From positions 1 through 41,054 of the forward strand of contig DHCY01000037.1 of the NCBI GenBank assembly GCA_002399085.1: a stretch of 41,054 nt of DNA, given 5' to 3'. The notes beneath the pieces were generated by a model, which was not told the origin of the DNA, made no database searches, and worked only from the letters and a program-made list of their open reading frames with translations. The position numbers and the translations under genes were made by a program. Below are positions 21,838-30,588 of this stretch, one piece after another; within the stretch, counting starts at the first letter, position 1; every line of letters begins with the position of its first letter. Origin of the DNA: Anaerolineaceae bacterium UBA4890. Its GTDB lineage: Bacteria > Chloroflexota > Anaerolineae > Anaerolineales > Anaerolineaceae.

Positions 21838-22581
21838 ATGAAAACACCCATAGAAATTAAAACAATCATCAAAAAATCATATGGTGAGATTGCCAGAGTC
21901 TCTGGTACTTGCTGCAATGCCGGTAACTGCTGCGATTCTACTCAACAATCCAGATGGGCAGGTTATTCTCACGAAGAAATGGGTGAAGCCCCCGATGATT
22001 CAAATCTGGGCTTGGGTTGTGGAAGTCCAACAGCAATTGCCTCGATAAATGAAGGTGAGATTGTCTTGGATCTGGGTTCTGGAGCGGGTTTTGATGCCTT
22101 TTTAGCAGCCCAAAGAGTTGGTCAAACGGGAAAAGTAATTGGTGTTGATTTAACAGAAGAAATGATCAGCAAAGCACGGGAAAATGCAGTATTTGGCGGC
22201 TTTACCAATGTTGAATTTAGACAAGGAGATATTGAAAACCTGCCGGTTGAAGACGAATCGATAGACGTGATTATTTCAAACTGTGTGATTAACCTGGCTT
22301 CTGATAAACAAAAGGTGTTTTGTGAGGCAATGCGTGTACTAAAACCGAAAGGCAGGTTGACGGTCTCTGATGTCGTATTGCTAAAACCCTTCCCGCAAGA
22401 ATTGTTGAACGATGAAGCCTTATTGGTAGGTTGTGTCGGCAATGCCATTCTCAAGCAAGAGTACCTTGCCTTAATCAAAAATGCTGGCTTTTCAAATATC
22501 CAGATCAGTAAAGAGGTTCCGGCATTTCTCCCTGAATATGCCGTGAGCATTACCTATTCTGCCCAAAAAGAAATCCCCTGA
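21838..22581 (+). CDS. arsM: arsenite methyltransferase, ArsM-type
   Basis: 247 residues. SAM-binding motif VLDLGSGAGFDAFLAA (about 77-92) and DLTEEMISKAREN. The three conserved catalytic cysteines fit C61 (GLGCGSP), C149 (ISNCVIN) and C199 (LVGCVGNA), the last two 50 residues apart as in known ArsM. The N-terminus adds a CCNAGNCC cluster, often seen in such proteins. Expected reaction: stepwise SAM-dependent methylation of As(III). The coding sequence is visibly AT-richer than the neighbouring operons, which may indicate transfer. No arsR or efflux gene is adjacent. Confidence 0.88.
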   Translation: MKTPIEIKTIIKKSYGEIARVSGTCCNAGNCCDSTQQSRWAGYSHEEMGEAPDDSNLGLGCGSPTAIASINEGEIVLDLGSGAGFDAFLAAQRVGQTGKVIGVDLTEEMISKARENAVFGGFTNVEFRQGDIENLPVEDESIDVIISNCVINLASDKQKVFCEAMRVLKPKGRLTVSDVVLLKPFPQELLNDEALLVGCVGNAILKQEYLALIKNAGFSNIQISKEVPAFLPEYAVSITYSAQKEIP

Positions 22582-22630
22582 TTAAGGCTCTCGTTATGGG
22601 TGACTGAAAGTGCCTTTTTCTTAGTCCGTC

Positions 22631-22660
22631 CCGGAATATTCCGGATTCACAGTGTATAAT
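22631..22660 (+). promoter_or_regulatory. promoter of the ornithine operon with 14-bp palindromic operator
   Basis: Perfect palindrome CCGGAATATTCCGG (22631-22644), then 10 nt, then TATAAT (22655-22660). The palindrome sits where the -35 element should be, so a dimeric regulator bound there would control RNA polymerase directly. Confidence 0.75.
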
Positions 22661-22665
22661 GGAGA

Positions 22666-22713
22666 AAACTGGCAACACGCCAGATGCTAACAGATGATGC
22701 CTGGCTGCAGTTT
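22666..22713 (+). other. structured leader with competing pairings
   Basis: GCCAG at 22679-22683 can pair with CTGGC at 22669-22673 or with CTGGC at 22701-22705. An outer AAACTG / CAGTTT pair (22666-22671 / 22708-22713) is also possible. The leader from the TATAAT to the ord start is about 145 nt. I do not recognise a known riboswitch, including the cobalamin one. Confidence 0.35.
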
Positions 22714-22811
22714 GACCAAGCATTATTAAGTTATGCCCTCGTAAAGATTGATCCCTGTCTGGATTGACCGCAGGTGAACCAACTAATAACCATATAAAAG
22801 GAGAGTATTGT

Positions 22812-23855
22812 ATGAATCAACCAATTCGTGTGCTTCAATGGGGTTTAGGAGCGATGGGCAGCGGTATGGCTAAGCTCATGCTGCAGAAATCGGGCTTGCA
22901 GATCGTTGCAGCCGTCGATGGACGACCGGACTACGTTGGCAAAGACCTGGGTGAGGTGCTCAAAATCGACCAGGTGCTGAATGTAACCGTGACCGACCAG
23001 CCTGAGACCGTGCTCAACAAGGAACAAGTTGACCTGGTCGTCATCGCCACCACATCCTGGACCGAAAAACAAATGCCCGATCTTCGCAAAATCCTCACCG
23101 CGGGCATCAACGTGATTTCAATCGCCGAAGAAATGGCAGCCCCTGAAGCCCAAAACCCGGAACTCGCCAGAGAGCTGGATGAACTTGCCAAACAGAACGG
23201 CGTCTCCATTCTTGGCACCGGTGTGAACCCCGGTTACGTGCTGGACCTGCTTGTTGTCATGCTGTCCGGCGGCTGCCACCGCGTGGACCGCATTGAAGCC
23301 TCCCGGGTCAATGATCTGAGCCCCTACGGACCGACTGTAATGGATACGCAGGGTGTCGGAACGACACCAGAAGCCTTCCGTGCCGGCATCGAAGATGGCA
23401 CAATTGTGGGTCATGTTGGCTTCCCGGAATCCATCCAGATGATCAGCGACGCGCTCGGTTTGGGTGTGGATCGCATCGAACAGATTCGAGAACCGATCAT
23501 CAGCAAGGTCTTTCGTGAGACTGCGCATGTCAAAGTTGAACCTGGCATGGTGGCTGGTTGTGCTCATACTGGCATCGGCTATGCCGGAGACAAAGAAGTG
23601 ATCCGCTTGATTCACCCTCAGCAGGTCCTTCCTGAATTGGAGGGTCAGGGCACAGGCGATTACATCAACATTTATGGTCTGCCTGAAGTGCACATGGCAA
23701 TCACCCCGGAATATGCCGGCGGCATCGCCACGCAGGGCATCGCGGTCAACATGATCCCGCACGTCTTCGCCGCAACCCCCGGGTTAAAGCGCATGATCGA
23801 CCTGCCCACCCCTGCGGCTCTGATGGGTGAAAGCGCATACACGCGGAGAGTGTGA
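22812..23855 (+). CDS. ord: 2,4-diaminopentanoate dehydrogenase
   Basis: 347 residues. Dihydrodipicolinate-reductase-like NAD(P) fold: VLQWGLGAMGSGMAKLM at the start, VDLVVIATTS, ISIAEEMAAPEAQNPELA, and GTGVNPGYVLDLLVVMLSG. Role: oxidative deamination of (2R,4S)-2,4-diaminopentanoate to 2-amino-4-oxopentanoate, the third step of oxidative ornithine fermentation. Its place as first gene of an ortA-ortB-oraS-oraE set makes the assignment strong. The start is ATG 22812 with AAGGAG 8 nt upstream; longer versions lack a ribosome site. Confidence 0.93.
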   Translation: MNQPIRVLQWGLGAMGSGMAKLMLQKSGLQIVAAVDGRPDYVGKDLGEVLKIDQVLNVTVTDQPETVLNKEQVDLVVIATTSWTEKQMPDLRKILTAGINVISIAEEMAAPEAQNPELARELDELAKQNGVSILGTGVNPGYVLDLLVVMLSGGCHRVDRIEASRVNDLSPYGPTVMDTQGVGTTPEAFRAGIEDGTIVGHVGFPESIQMISDALGLGVDRIEQIREPIISKVFRETAHVKVEPGMVAGCAHTGIGYAGDKEVIRLIHPQQVLPELEGQGTGDYINIYGLPEVHMAITPEYAGGIATQGIAVNMIPHVFAATPGLKRMIDLPTPAALMGESAYTRRV

Positions 23856-23862
23856 GGTTCGC

Positions 23863-24147
23863 ATGACAAGCATTCCTGCAGGAACCTGGGTTGAAATCGA
23901 AAAAGTGGTGCTCAACCCGGAAGAACGGGCGCCAAGCGTACCAGACGATACCAAACTCACCCCTTATAAGATGTGGGTATCGGGCTTTCTCGCTGAAGAG
24001 GGCGAAATTGGTGAGGAAGTGCGCATTAAGAGCATCATCGGTCGTGAACTGAGCGGAAAACTGGTAAGGGTCAACCCGAGCTATTCCCACAGTTTTGGCA
24101 AAGTTGTCCCAGAACTGCTTAAAATCGGAACGGAGTGGGAACGATGA
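23863..24147 (+). CDS. ortA: 2-amino-4-oxopentanoate thiolase, small subunit
   Basis: 94 residues. AGTWVEIEKVVLNPEERAP at the start, TPYKMWVSGFL and GRELSGKLVRVNPSYSHSFG are typical of OrtA. With OrtB it cleaves 2-amino-4-oxopentanoate with CoA into alanine and acetyl-CoA. It starts 7 nt after ord and overlaps ortB by 4 bp. The ATG at 23863 is the natural start; longer frames run into the end of ord. No independent enzyme motif is expected in this subunit. Confidence 0.9.
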   Translation: MTSIPAGTWVEIEKVVLNPEERAPSVPDDTKLTPYKMWVSGFLAEEGEIGEEVRIKSIIGRELSGKLVRVNPSYSHSFGKVVPELLKIGTEWER

Positions 24148-25562
24148 GCAGCAGTGACAACTCATACGCCGCCGTCATGGCGCGCAAGAACGAAATCATG
24201 AAGATGTCCACCGGGCTGGATTACGACACCTACGCACACAGCCCGATCGCTTTCGATTACGAACGCATGATGAACGACACTGGTTATACGATGGAAGACA
24301 TCGTACGTATCCAACACGAAACCAAGGTGGGCAATACTCCCCTTTACGAACTGCACAACTTGACCAAAGCTGTACGGAAAATTTCTGAGCCGGGCAAAGG
24401 CGCGCGCATCCTGCTGAAGGATGAAGCCGCCAATGCTTCCGGCAGTTTTAAAGCCCGACGGGCAGCTGTAAGCGTTTTTGAAGCTGCGAACAAGGGCTAC
24501 AAAGGTGTGATCGCCGCAACCAGTGGCAATTACGGCGCGGCAGTCGCTTCGCAGGCGGTACAGCGAGGTTTGAAGTGCATCGTCATCCAGGAAGTTTATG
24601 ACTCGCACGGTGTTGGTCAGCCAGAAATCGTTGAGAAGGGTCGCAAGTGTGAAGCTTATGGCGCGGAAGTGATCAAACTGACTGTCGGACCTGAGCTTTT
24701 CTACATCCACCTGCTCACCCTGGAAGAGACTGGCTTTTTTAATTCCAGTCTTTATACTCCCTTCGCGGTTAAAGGTGTTGAGTCGCTGGGCTGGGAGATC
24801 GCCAATGAAGTTAAGGCGCGTTACGGCAAGGTGCCGGAAGCGGTGATCATCACCCACGCGGGTGGCGGTAACCTGACCGGAACCGCGCGCGGCTTACTGG
24901 CGGCTGGATGTGAAGACACGCGCGTGGTGGCTTGCTCGGTGGATTTAAGCGGACTGCACATGGCATCCGACCACGACTTCAACCGAAAATCTTTCACCAC
25001 CGGTCATACCGGCTTTGGCATACCCTTCGCCACCTGGCCCGACAGGGCAGACGTGCCGCGCAATGCGGCGCGCTCGCTGCGTTACATGGATGAGTACCAC
25101 CTGGTAACCCAGGGAGAAGTTTTTTACATCACCGAACTGCTGACCAAGCTGGAGGGTATCGAACGCGGACCGGCAGGAAACACCAGCCTGACCGCCGCAG
25201 TCGCGCTCGCCCGCCAGATGGATGAGGACGAGATTGTTGTCGTCCAGGAAACCGAATATACCGGTGCTGGCAAACATCACAACAGCCAACTGAGTTTTGC
25301 CCGTGAAAACGGCATTGAAGTTCGCCGCGGCGACCCTAAAGACAACATCCCTGGCAAAACCATCGTTATCCCCGAGCATCTGGACCAGGTTTGGGGCAAG
25401 TTGCAGGATATTGAACACCTGCGCAAGTCTTACCTCAAAAATGCCGCCAGGCAGCACCCCCTTTCTGATTGGGACGAGGAAGATGTGAGATTCCTGGCTG
25501 AAGATCTGAAAACAGAGCAGGGCTGGATCAGGCAGCAAATGCAAGAAATGAATGGAGAATAA
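24144..25562 (+). CDS. ortB: 2-amino-4-oxopentanoate thiolase, PLP subunit
   Basis: 472 residues, fold-type II PLP enzyme (threonine synthase-like). The PLP lysine is in NASGSFKARRAA, followed by ATSGNYGAAVASQA and the glycine-rich HAGGGNLTGTARG phosphate loop. It forms the thiolase with OrtA; the reaction gives alanine and acetyl-CoA. The ATG at 24144 overlaps the ortA stop (ATGA) and has GGAG 8 nt upstream. Length fits the family. Confidence 0.93.
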   Translation: MSSSDNSYAAVMARKNEIMKMSTGLDYDTYAHSPIAFDYERMMNDTGYTMEDIVRIQHETKVGNTPLYELHNLTKAVRKISEPGKGARILLKDEAANASGSFKARRAAVSVFEAANKGYKGVIAATSGNYGAAVASQAVQRGLKCIVIQEVYDSHGVGQPEIVEKGRKCEAYGAEVIKLTVGPELFYIHLLTLEETGFFNSSLYTPFAVKGVESLGWEIANEVKARYGKVPEAVIITHAGGGNLTGTARGLLAAGCEDTRVVACSVDLSGLHMASDHDFNRKSFTTGHTGFGIPFATWPDRADVPRNAARSLRYMDEYHLVTQGEVFYITELLTKLEGIERGPAGNTSLTAAVALARQMDEDEIVVVQETEYTGAGKHHNSQLSFARENGIEVRRGDPKDNIPGKTIVIPEHLDQVWGKLQDIEHLRKSYLKNAARQHPLSDWDEEDVRFLAEDLKTEQGWIRQQMQEMNGE

Positions 25563-25566
25563 ACCT

Positions 25567-25932
25567 ATGACCGATGAACGAATCATTCAATTTGAGAAGC
25601 GTCATGAAGTTCTCAAGGAACTGAGCGACGCGGAACTTAAAGCCAGGTTCTGGGAACTCTGCAACCAGGTTGTAGAGCCGATTGTTGACCTGGCAAGGAC
25701 ACACACTTCGCCTTCGATCGAGCGCTCAATTCTGCTGCGCATGGGCATTGACAGCCAGAGCGCGCTGGGCGTGGTCGATCGCATCCACCAGGCGGGCTTG
25801 CTGGGCAAAGGCGCCGGGCACGTGCTGCTCCGTCTTTCTGAGAAGGGCGGCATCAATGTTCGCGAAGCCGCTGCTGCCATTTTGGAAGACAAGGAAGTAT
25901 TGAACGGATTATTTGACGAGGTGCAGGCATGA
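25567..25932 (+). CDS. oraS: D-ornithine 4,5-aminomutase, small subunit
   Basis: 121 residues. ERIIQFEKRHEVLKELSDAEL, HTSPSIERSILLRMGIDS and GLLGKGAGHVLLRLSE are characteristic of OraS. It associates with OraE and helps form the cobalamin/PLP active site. GGAG lies 9 nt before ATG 25567; the gene overlaps oraE by 4 bp. It sits in the usual oraS-oraE order. Confidence 0.92.
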   Translation: MTDERIIQFEKRHEVLKELSDAELKARFWELCNQVVEPIVDLARTHTSPSIERSILLRMGIDSQSALGVVDRIHQAGLLGKGAGHVLLRLSEKGGINVREAAAAILEDKEVLNGLFDEVQA

Positions 25933-28139
25933 GCAATCCGAAACCCCTGGACAAGAACCAAAAACTTGACATCGAGGATATCCTTGAGAATCTCGAAGAC
26001 TACCGACCACCACGCAAAGGCTGGACCTGGCGGGTGATCCCCGAAGACGGCGTGGATATGGGTCCCTTCCATTACCGCGACATGTCTGAACCGCTCAAAC
26101 AGAGCATCGGTTTGCCTGCTTCAAAATATTTCGACAATATCGACCCGCAACCGGCACCGGTTGTGACCAGCGAAATCGCCTCCGGACGATTTGAAGATGA
26201 CATCCGCCGAATGCGCATGGCAGCCTGGCACGGCGCTGACCATCTGATGGTCATCCGGCACACCGGGCAGAGTCATATTGACGGTCTGATGGAAGGCACC
26301 CCCGAGGGTGTGGGCGGCGTACCGATCACGCGCAAACAGATCCGCGCTTCCCGCAAAGCCATCGATATGATCGAGGAAGAAGTCGGGCGACCGATCAACT
26401 TCCACAGTTACGTGTCGGGTGTTGCCGGTCCGGAAGTGGCTGTGCTCTTTGCCGAAGAAGGCATCAACGGTGCCCACCAGGACCCGCAATACAACATCCT
26501 TTACCGCAATATCAACATGTACCGCTCTTTTGTGGACGCGGCAGAAGCCAAACATGTCATGACCGCGGGCGGCATTTTCCAGATTGATGGCGCTCATAAT
26601 GCCAACGCAACCGCAAAAGCCGGCTGGCTGGTGATGCCCGAGCTGCTCGTGCAACACGGCATCAACTGTGCCTATTCGCTGGCTTCGGGCATGCCCAAGG
26701 AGCTGATCGGGCTGTCAACAGTACCGCCCAACTCTCCCCCGGCACCAAAGCTGTGGTACGACCTGCCCTACGCGGTGGCATTGCGCGATTTCTTCTCAGA
26801 TTTCAAGATGCGCGCACAGCAGAACACGCGCTACATCGAGTCGGACATCGAAGAAGCCACACGCACGCACGTGATTGACACACTGATCTCAATGCTCACC
26901 AGTGCCGACATTCAAAGCACGATCACGCCGGATGAAGGTCGCAATGTGCCCTGGCACTATAACAATATCCGCGGCATCCAGACAGTCAAACAGACCTGGG
27001 CGGGGCTGGACGGGATTAATGAACTGGTCAGTCTGAAGATGGACGGACCGCTTGGTGAAATGTCCCGCGATATCCGTGAACGGGCAGTCGCTTTCCTTGA
27101 GGAAATTATCGAGGTGGGCGGCTACTTCGCTGCAGTTGAAAAAGGCTTCTTCGTCGATTCAGCCAAATACCCCGAACGCGCCGGCGATGGCATCGCTCGT
27201 GACGGCGACGGCGGTGTGGCTGCCAACAGCATCGTTAAACGCGACGCTGATTACATGGCACCGGTTTGCGGTCACTTCGGTGACAACCACCTTCCCGAAG
27301 GCATCGAAAGCCCATGTGACCCGGTTGGCGGCTGCACGCTTTGCCATCCCGAACTGATCGCTTATATTGATGAACTTGACACCGAAGACTCTGTTGCCAA
27401 ACGCCTGGAAGCCAGCTACCCCTACCGCAAGGGCAACCTGATCCGACCGGAAGCGGAATGGGCAGGCGATGGCGTGGTCTTGCTGCAAATGATGATCCCC
27501 GATAACGAAGATTACGCCCGCGAAGCCGGCTTGGAAGTTGCCCGGCGCATGGGCTTGAAGGACCCGCAGGTGATCAACCTGATGGTGCTTCACCCAGCCG
27601 AAGGCTGCTTCCTGGAAGTGAAAGGCAAGGTCGATTTTGATATCGACCGTACCACCCTGAAGATCCCGGAGAAGGTTGAACTTCTGCCCGAAGAAGAACT
27701 GCGCGAGGCAGTGAAGAAAACCACGCTTACAGTCGTTGCTGGAACGGTCGGCGAAGACGAACACAGCGTCGGACTGCGCGAGATCCTGGATATCAAGCAT
27801 GGCGGCATCGAGAAATATGGCGTCAAATACCATTACCTGGGCACTTCCGTACCGGTTAGCAAGATGATTGATGCGGCAATTGAAACCGGGGCGGATGCCA
27901 TTTTGATCTCGACTATCATCAGCCACAATAACATCCACCGTCAGCAGATGACCAAGCTTGCCGAACTGGCTACCGAGAAGGGTATCCGCGACAAAGTGGT
28001 TTTGATTGCCGGCGGCACCCAGGTCACTCCCGAAATGGCGTCTGAAACTGGCATGGATGCAACCTTTGGACGGGGCACCAAGGGCAACCAGGTGGTGGAC
28101 GCGATTGTAAAAGCAATGCGAGCCAAAAACTTGCTTTAG
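25929..28139 (+). CDS. oraE: D-ornithine 4,5-aminomutase, large subunit (B12/PLP)
   Basis: 736 residues. An adenosylcobalamin- and PLP-dependent radical enzyme that moves the terminal amino group of D-ornithine to C4, giving (2R,4S)-2,4-diaminopentanoate. The N-terminal two thirds form the TIM barrel and linker. The C-terminal Rossmann-type B12 domain has the base-off motif EDEHSVG with cobalt ligand His612. Lys623 (ILDIKHGGIEKYG) lies 11 residues later, the same spacing as the PLP lysine of characterised OraE and lysine 5,6-aminomutase beta. ISTIISHNNIH and LIAGGTQVTP complete the domain. All key residues are present, so it should be active. Confidence 0.95.
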   Translation: MSNPKPLDKNQKLDIEDILENLEDYRPPRKGWTWRVIPEDGVDMGPFHYRDMSEPLKQSIGLPASKYFDNIDPQPAPVVTSEIASGRFEDDIRRMRMAAWHGADHLMVIRHTGQSHIDGLMEGTPEGVGGVPITRKQIRASRKAIDMIEEEVGRPINFHSYVSGVAGPEVAVLFAEEGINGAHQDPQYNILYRNINMYRSFVDAAEAKHVMTAGGIFQIDGAHNANATAKAGWLVMPELLVQHGINCAYSLASGMPKELIGLSTVPPNSPPAPKLWYDLPYAVALRDFFSDFKMRAQQNTRYIESDIEEATRTHVIDTLISMLTSADIQSTITPDEGRNVPWHYNNIRGIQTVKQTWAGLDGINELVSLKMDGPLGEMSRDIRERAVAFLEEIIEVGGYFAAVEKGFFVDSAKYPERAGDGIARDGDGGVAANSIVKRDADYMAPVCGHFGDNHLPEGIESPCDPVGGCTLCHPELIAYIDELDTEDSVAKRLEASYPYRKGNLIRPEAEWAGDGVVLLQMMIPDNEDYAREAGLEVARRMGLKDPQVINLMVLHPAEGCFLEVKGKVDFDIDRTTLKIPEKVELLPEEELREAVKKTTLTVVAGTVGEDEHSVGLREILDIKHGGIEKYGVKYHYLGTSVPVSKMIDAAIETGADAILISTIISHNNIHRQQMTKLAELATEKGIRDKVVLIAGGTQVTPEMASETGMDATFGRGTKGNQVVDAIVKAMRAKNLL

Positions 28140-28146
28140 GATTTTT

Positions 28147-29481
28147 GTGGATATCCTGACGATCGAGGTCGGTTCGACCATTACCAAAGCTAACGCCTTC
28201 CGGCTCCTGCCGGAAGGTCGTTTCGATCCTTTCGCGCAGGGTGTTGCTGCCACCACCGTGGAAGCTGGCGATGTTTATATTGGCGCGAATGCTGCAATGG
28301 CAGATCTCATGGCGAGCCTGCAGGCACCCCTTGATTACCCTGAAATCCACCTGAACAGCTCGGCAGCGGGCGGCTTGCGCATGACCGTGCATGGGCTGAC
28401 TTACAACATGACTGCCCGGGCGGCGCGCGAAGCCGCCCTGGGCGCTGGCGCGATCATCAAAATGGTCACTGCCGGCTTGCTCGAAGACCATGACCTGGCA
28501 CAAATCCGGGAAATTAACCCAAATATCATCCTGTTGGCTGGCGGCGTGGATTACGGCGAGAAGAATATCGTGCTTCGCAATGCCGAAAAGCTGGCATCAT
28601 TGGGGCTCGAAGCGCCGCTGCTTTACGCCGGCAATATCGCTATTCGCGCCCAGGTTTGCCAGATCTTCAACAACTGCGGGCAGGAAGTTTTGGTGACAGA
28701 CAATGTCTTCCCGGATGTCGACGTGCTCAATGTGGAGCCGGTCAGAGAACTGATCCAGGATGTGTTCAACCGCCATATCATCCATGCCCCAGGCATGCAG
28801 CGTCTGCGCGAACTCACCGACCAACCGATTTTGCCCACTCCCGGAGCCGTTTTGAAGGGAGCGGAATTGTTTGCTGAAGAAATGGGCGACGTCTTGGTTG
28901 TGGATGTGGGCGGCGCGACCACGGATGTGCACAGCGTCACCGACGGCAGCCTGGAATGGGCAGCGCGCATGACCGAGCCAGAGCCGCGTGCCAAGCGCAC
29001 CGTGGAAGGCGACCTGGGTGTGTTTGTAAACGCGCGCAACGTTGTTAACCTCTCCAAAGAGCCTGAGTGGGAAGACCGTCTCGATGACCTGGAAGCCATG
29101 CCGACCACTGACCGGCAGATTGAACTGACCCGCTGGCTCACCAAGCGTGCAGTCCAGACCGCCATCCGCAGGCATGCCGGCGTTGTGAGCGACCTCTATA
29201 CCCCCACCGGCAAAAAACAAGTCGTAAAAGGCAAAGATCTGACCGCCATCCGCTTTTTGGTCGGCACAGGCGGAGCGCTCACCAGAATTCCAGGCGGCAA
29301 GCAAATCCTTGAAGAAATCTGCACAGGCGCAGGCAAATACCTGCTGCCCACTTCTGATGCCGAGGTGCTAATCGATCGGGAATACCGATTTTCAGCTCTC
29401 GGTACCCTGGCGCACCAATACCCAGAGGAAGTAAGAGCGACTTTCCGCCATTGGGCTGACCGGGAACGAAAGAAAAATTAA
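28147..29481 (+). CDS. GlmL/MutL-like protein of ornithine degradation
   Basis: 444 residues, ASKHA-type ATPase fold: ILTIEVGSTITKANAF at the start, ILLAGGVDYGEKN, and VLVVDVGGATTDVHS. GlmL/MutL proteins accompany glutamate mutase and related B12 mutases and are thought to reactivate them. This one follows oraE, as in clostridial ornithine clusters, so it probably serves OraSE by removing damaged cobalamin. That role is an inference from position and family. The start is GTG at 28147 with AGGA 6 nt upstream, 7 nt after oraE. Confidence 0.85.
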   Translation: MDILTIEVGSTITKANAFRLLPEGRFDPFAQGVAATTVEAGDVYIGANAAMADLMASLQAPLDYPEIHLNSSAAGGLRMTVHGLTYNMTARAAREAALGAGAIIKMVTAGLLEDHDLAQIREINPNIILLAGGVDYGEKNIVLRNAEKLASLGLEAPLLYAGNIAIRAQVCQIFNNCGQEVLVTDNVFPDVDVLNVEPVRELIQDVFNRHIIHAPGMQRLRELTDQPILPTPGAVLKGAELFAEEMGDVLVVDVGGATTDVHSVTDGSLEWAARMTEPEPRAKRTVEGDLGVFVNARNVVNLSKEPEWEDRLDDLEAMPTTDRQIELTRWLTKRAVQTAIRRHAGVVSDLYTPTGKKQVVKGKDLTAIRFLVGTGGALTRIPGGKQILEEICTGAGKYLLPTSDAEVLIDREYRFSALGTLAHQYPEEVRATFRHWADRERKKN

Positions 29482-29495
29482 CCAGGAGGACGTAG

Positions 29496-30575
29496 ATGTA
29501 CACCCGTACCCCCAGACTTGAGATTTACCCCGCACGCATAGAAGAGAATGCGCGCGCGGTTATTGGCATGGTACACGCCCATGGCGCCCAGGTGGCTTGC
29601 GTATCGAAAGTATTACGCGCACATCCGGCTGTTTTGCAGGCGTTTGTCAATGCTGGCGCGGATATGATCGGCGATTCGCGCATTCAAAACCTGGCACGTG
29701 TAAAAGAAAACCAGCCAGGCATACCCACGCTGTTGCTGCGCCTTCCGGCACTCGGACAGGCAGCAGATACTGTTGCTTATGCAGATTATTCACTTAACTC
29801 CTCACTGGAAGCCCTGAAACAATTATCAGATGCCGCCATAGCGGCAGGGAGCGTGCATAAAGCAATTCTGATGGTGGATGTTGGTGACCTGCGTGAAGGC
29901 GTCTGGCCAGACCGGGTCGTCCCGCTGGTGAAGGAAGCGGCTCGGCTGACCGGAATTGAACTGGTTGGGCTGGGTGCAAACCTGGCGTGTTATGGTGGTG
30001 TCATCCCCAGCGTGGAAAATATGCAGACCCTGATCAGTGCGCGTGACGCCTGCCGTAAAGAGACCGGGCTGGCACTTGAACTGCTTTCGGGAGGAAATAG
30101 CAGCGCGTTACCTCTGCTGGCAAGCGGAGAAATGCCGAAGGAGATCAATCACTTCCGTATTGGCGAAGCCATCATCCTTGGTCGGAATGTGCTCGACCGC
30201 AGCCCCTGGTCTGGAACACGGCAGGATACTGTGCGCGTAGTCGCCGAGATCATCGAACTGGAAGTCAAACCCTCCATCCCTATAGGTGAAACCGGTCAGG
30301 ATGCTTTTGGCAACGAACCAGAGTTTGAAGACCGCGGACTGCGTAAGCGTGCCCTCCTGAATCTTGGTCGCCAGGATGTCGTCATCGAAGGATTGGAGCC
30401 GGTCGATCCAGGCATTATCATTTTGGGAGGCAGCAGTGATCACCTGGTGCTGGACGTCAGCGACGCGCACACGACCCTGCGCCTCGGAGACGAGGTTGCC
30501 TTTTACCCCGGCTACGGGGCAACATTGGCAGCCGCCACGTCTGATTATGTTGAAAAAGTGGTAATAACCGAATAG
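29496..30575 (+). CDS. orr: ornithine racemase
   Basis: 359 residues, fold-type III PLP enzyme of the alanine/ornithine racemase family. PLP lysine Lys38 is in ACVSKVLRAHP (many homologues have VTKV at this place). DMIGDSRIQNL, LELLSGGNSSALP and FRIGEAIILGRN follow. Expected role: L-ornithine to D-ornithine, feeding the aminomutase. GGAGG lies 7 nt before ATG 29496, and the gene follows the GlmL-like gene by 14 nt, in the same order as in clostridial clusters. Confidence 0.9.
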   Translation: MYTRTPRLEIYPARIEENARAVIGMVHAHGAQVACVSKVLRAHPAVLQAFVNAGADMIGDSRIQNLARVKENQPGIPTLLLRLPALGQAADTVAYADYSLNSSLEALKQLSDAAIAAGSVHKAILMVDVGDLREGVWPDRVVPLVKEAARLTGIELVGLGANLACYGGVIPSVENMQTLISARDACRKETGLALELLSGGNSSALPLLASGEMPKEINHFRIGEAIILGRNVLDRSPWSGTRQDTVRVVAEIIELEVKPSIPIGETGQDAFGNEPEFEDRGLRKRALLNLGRQDVVIEGLEPVDPGIIILGGSSDHLVLDVSDAHTTLRLGDEVAFYPGYGATLAAATSDYVEKVVITE

Positions 30576-30588
30576 AAACCTGGTGCTG

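Noticed and set aside
22661..22811. Cobalamin riboswitch ahead of the B12-dependent ornithine operon
   Set aside because: The conserved B12-box sequence was not found in the leader by eye.
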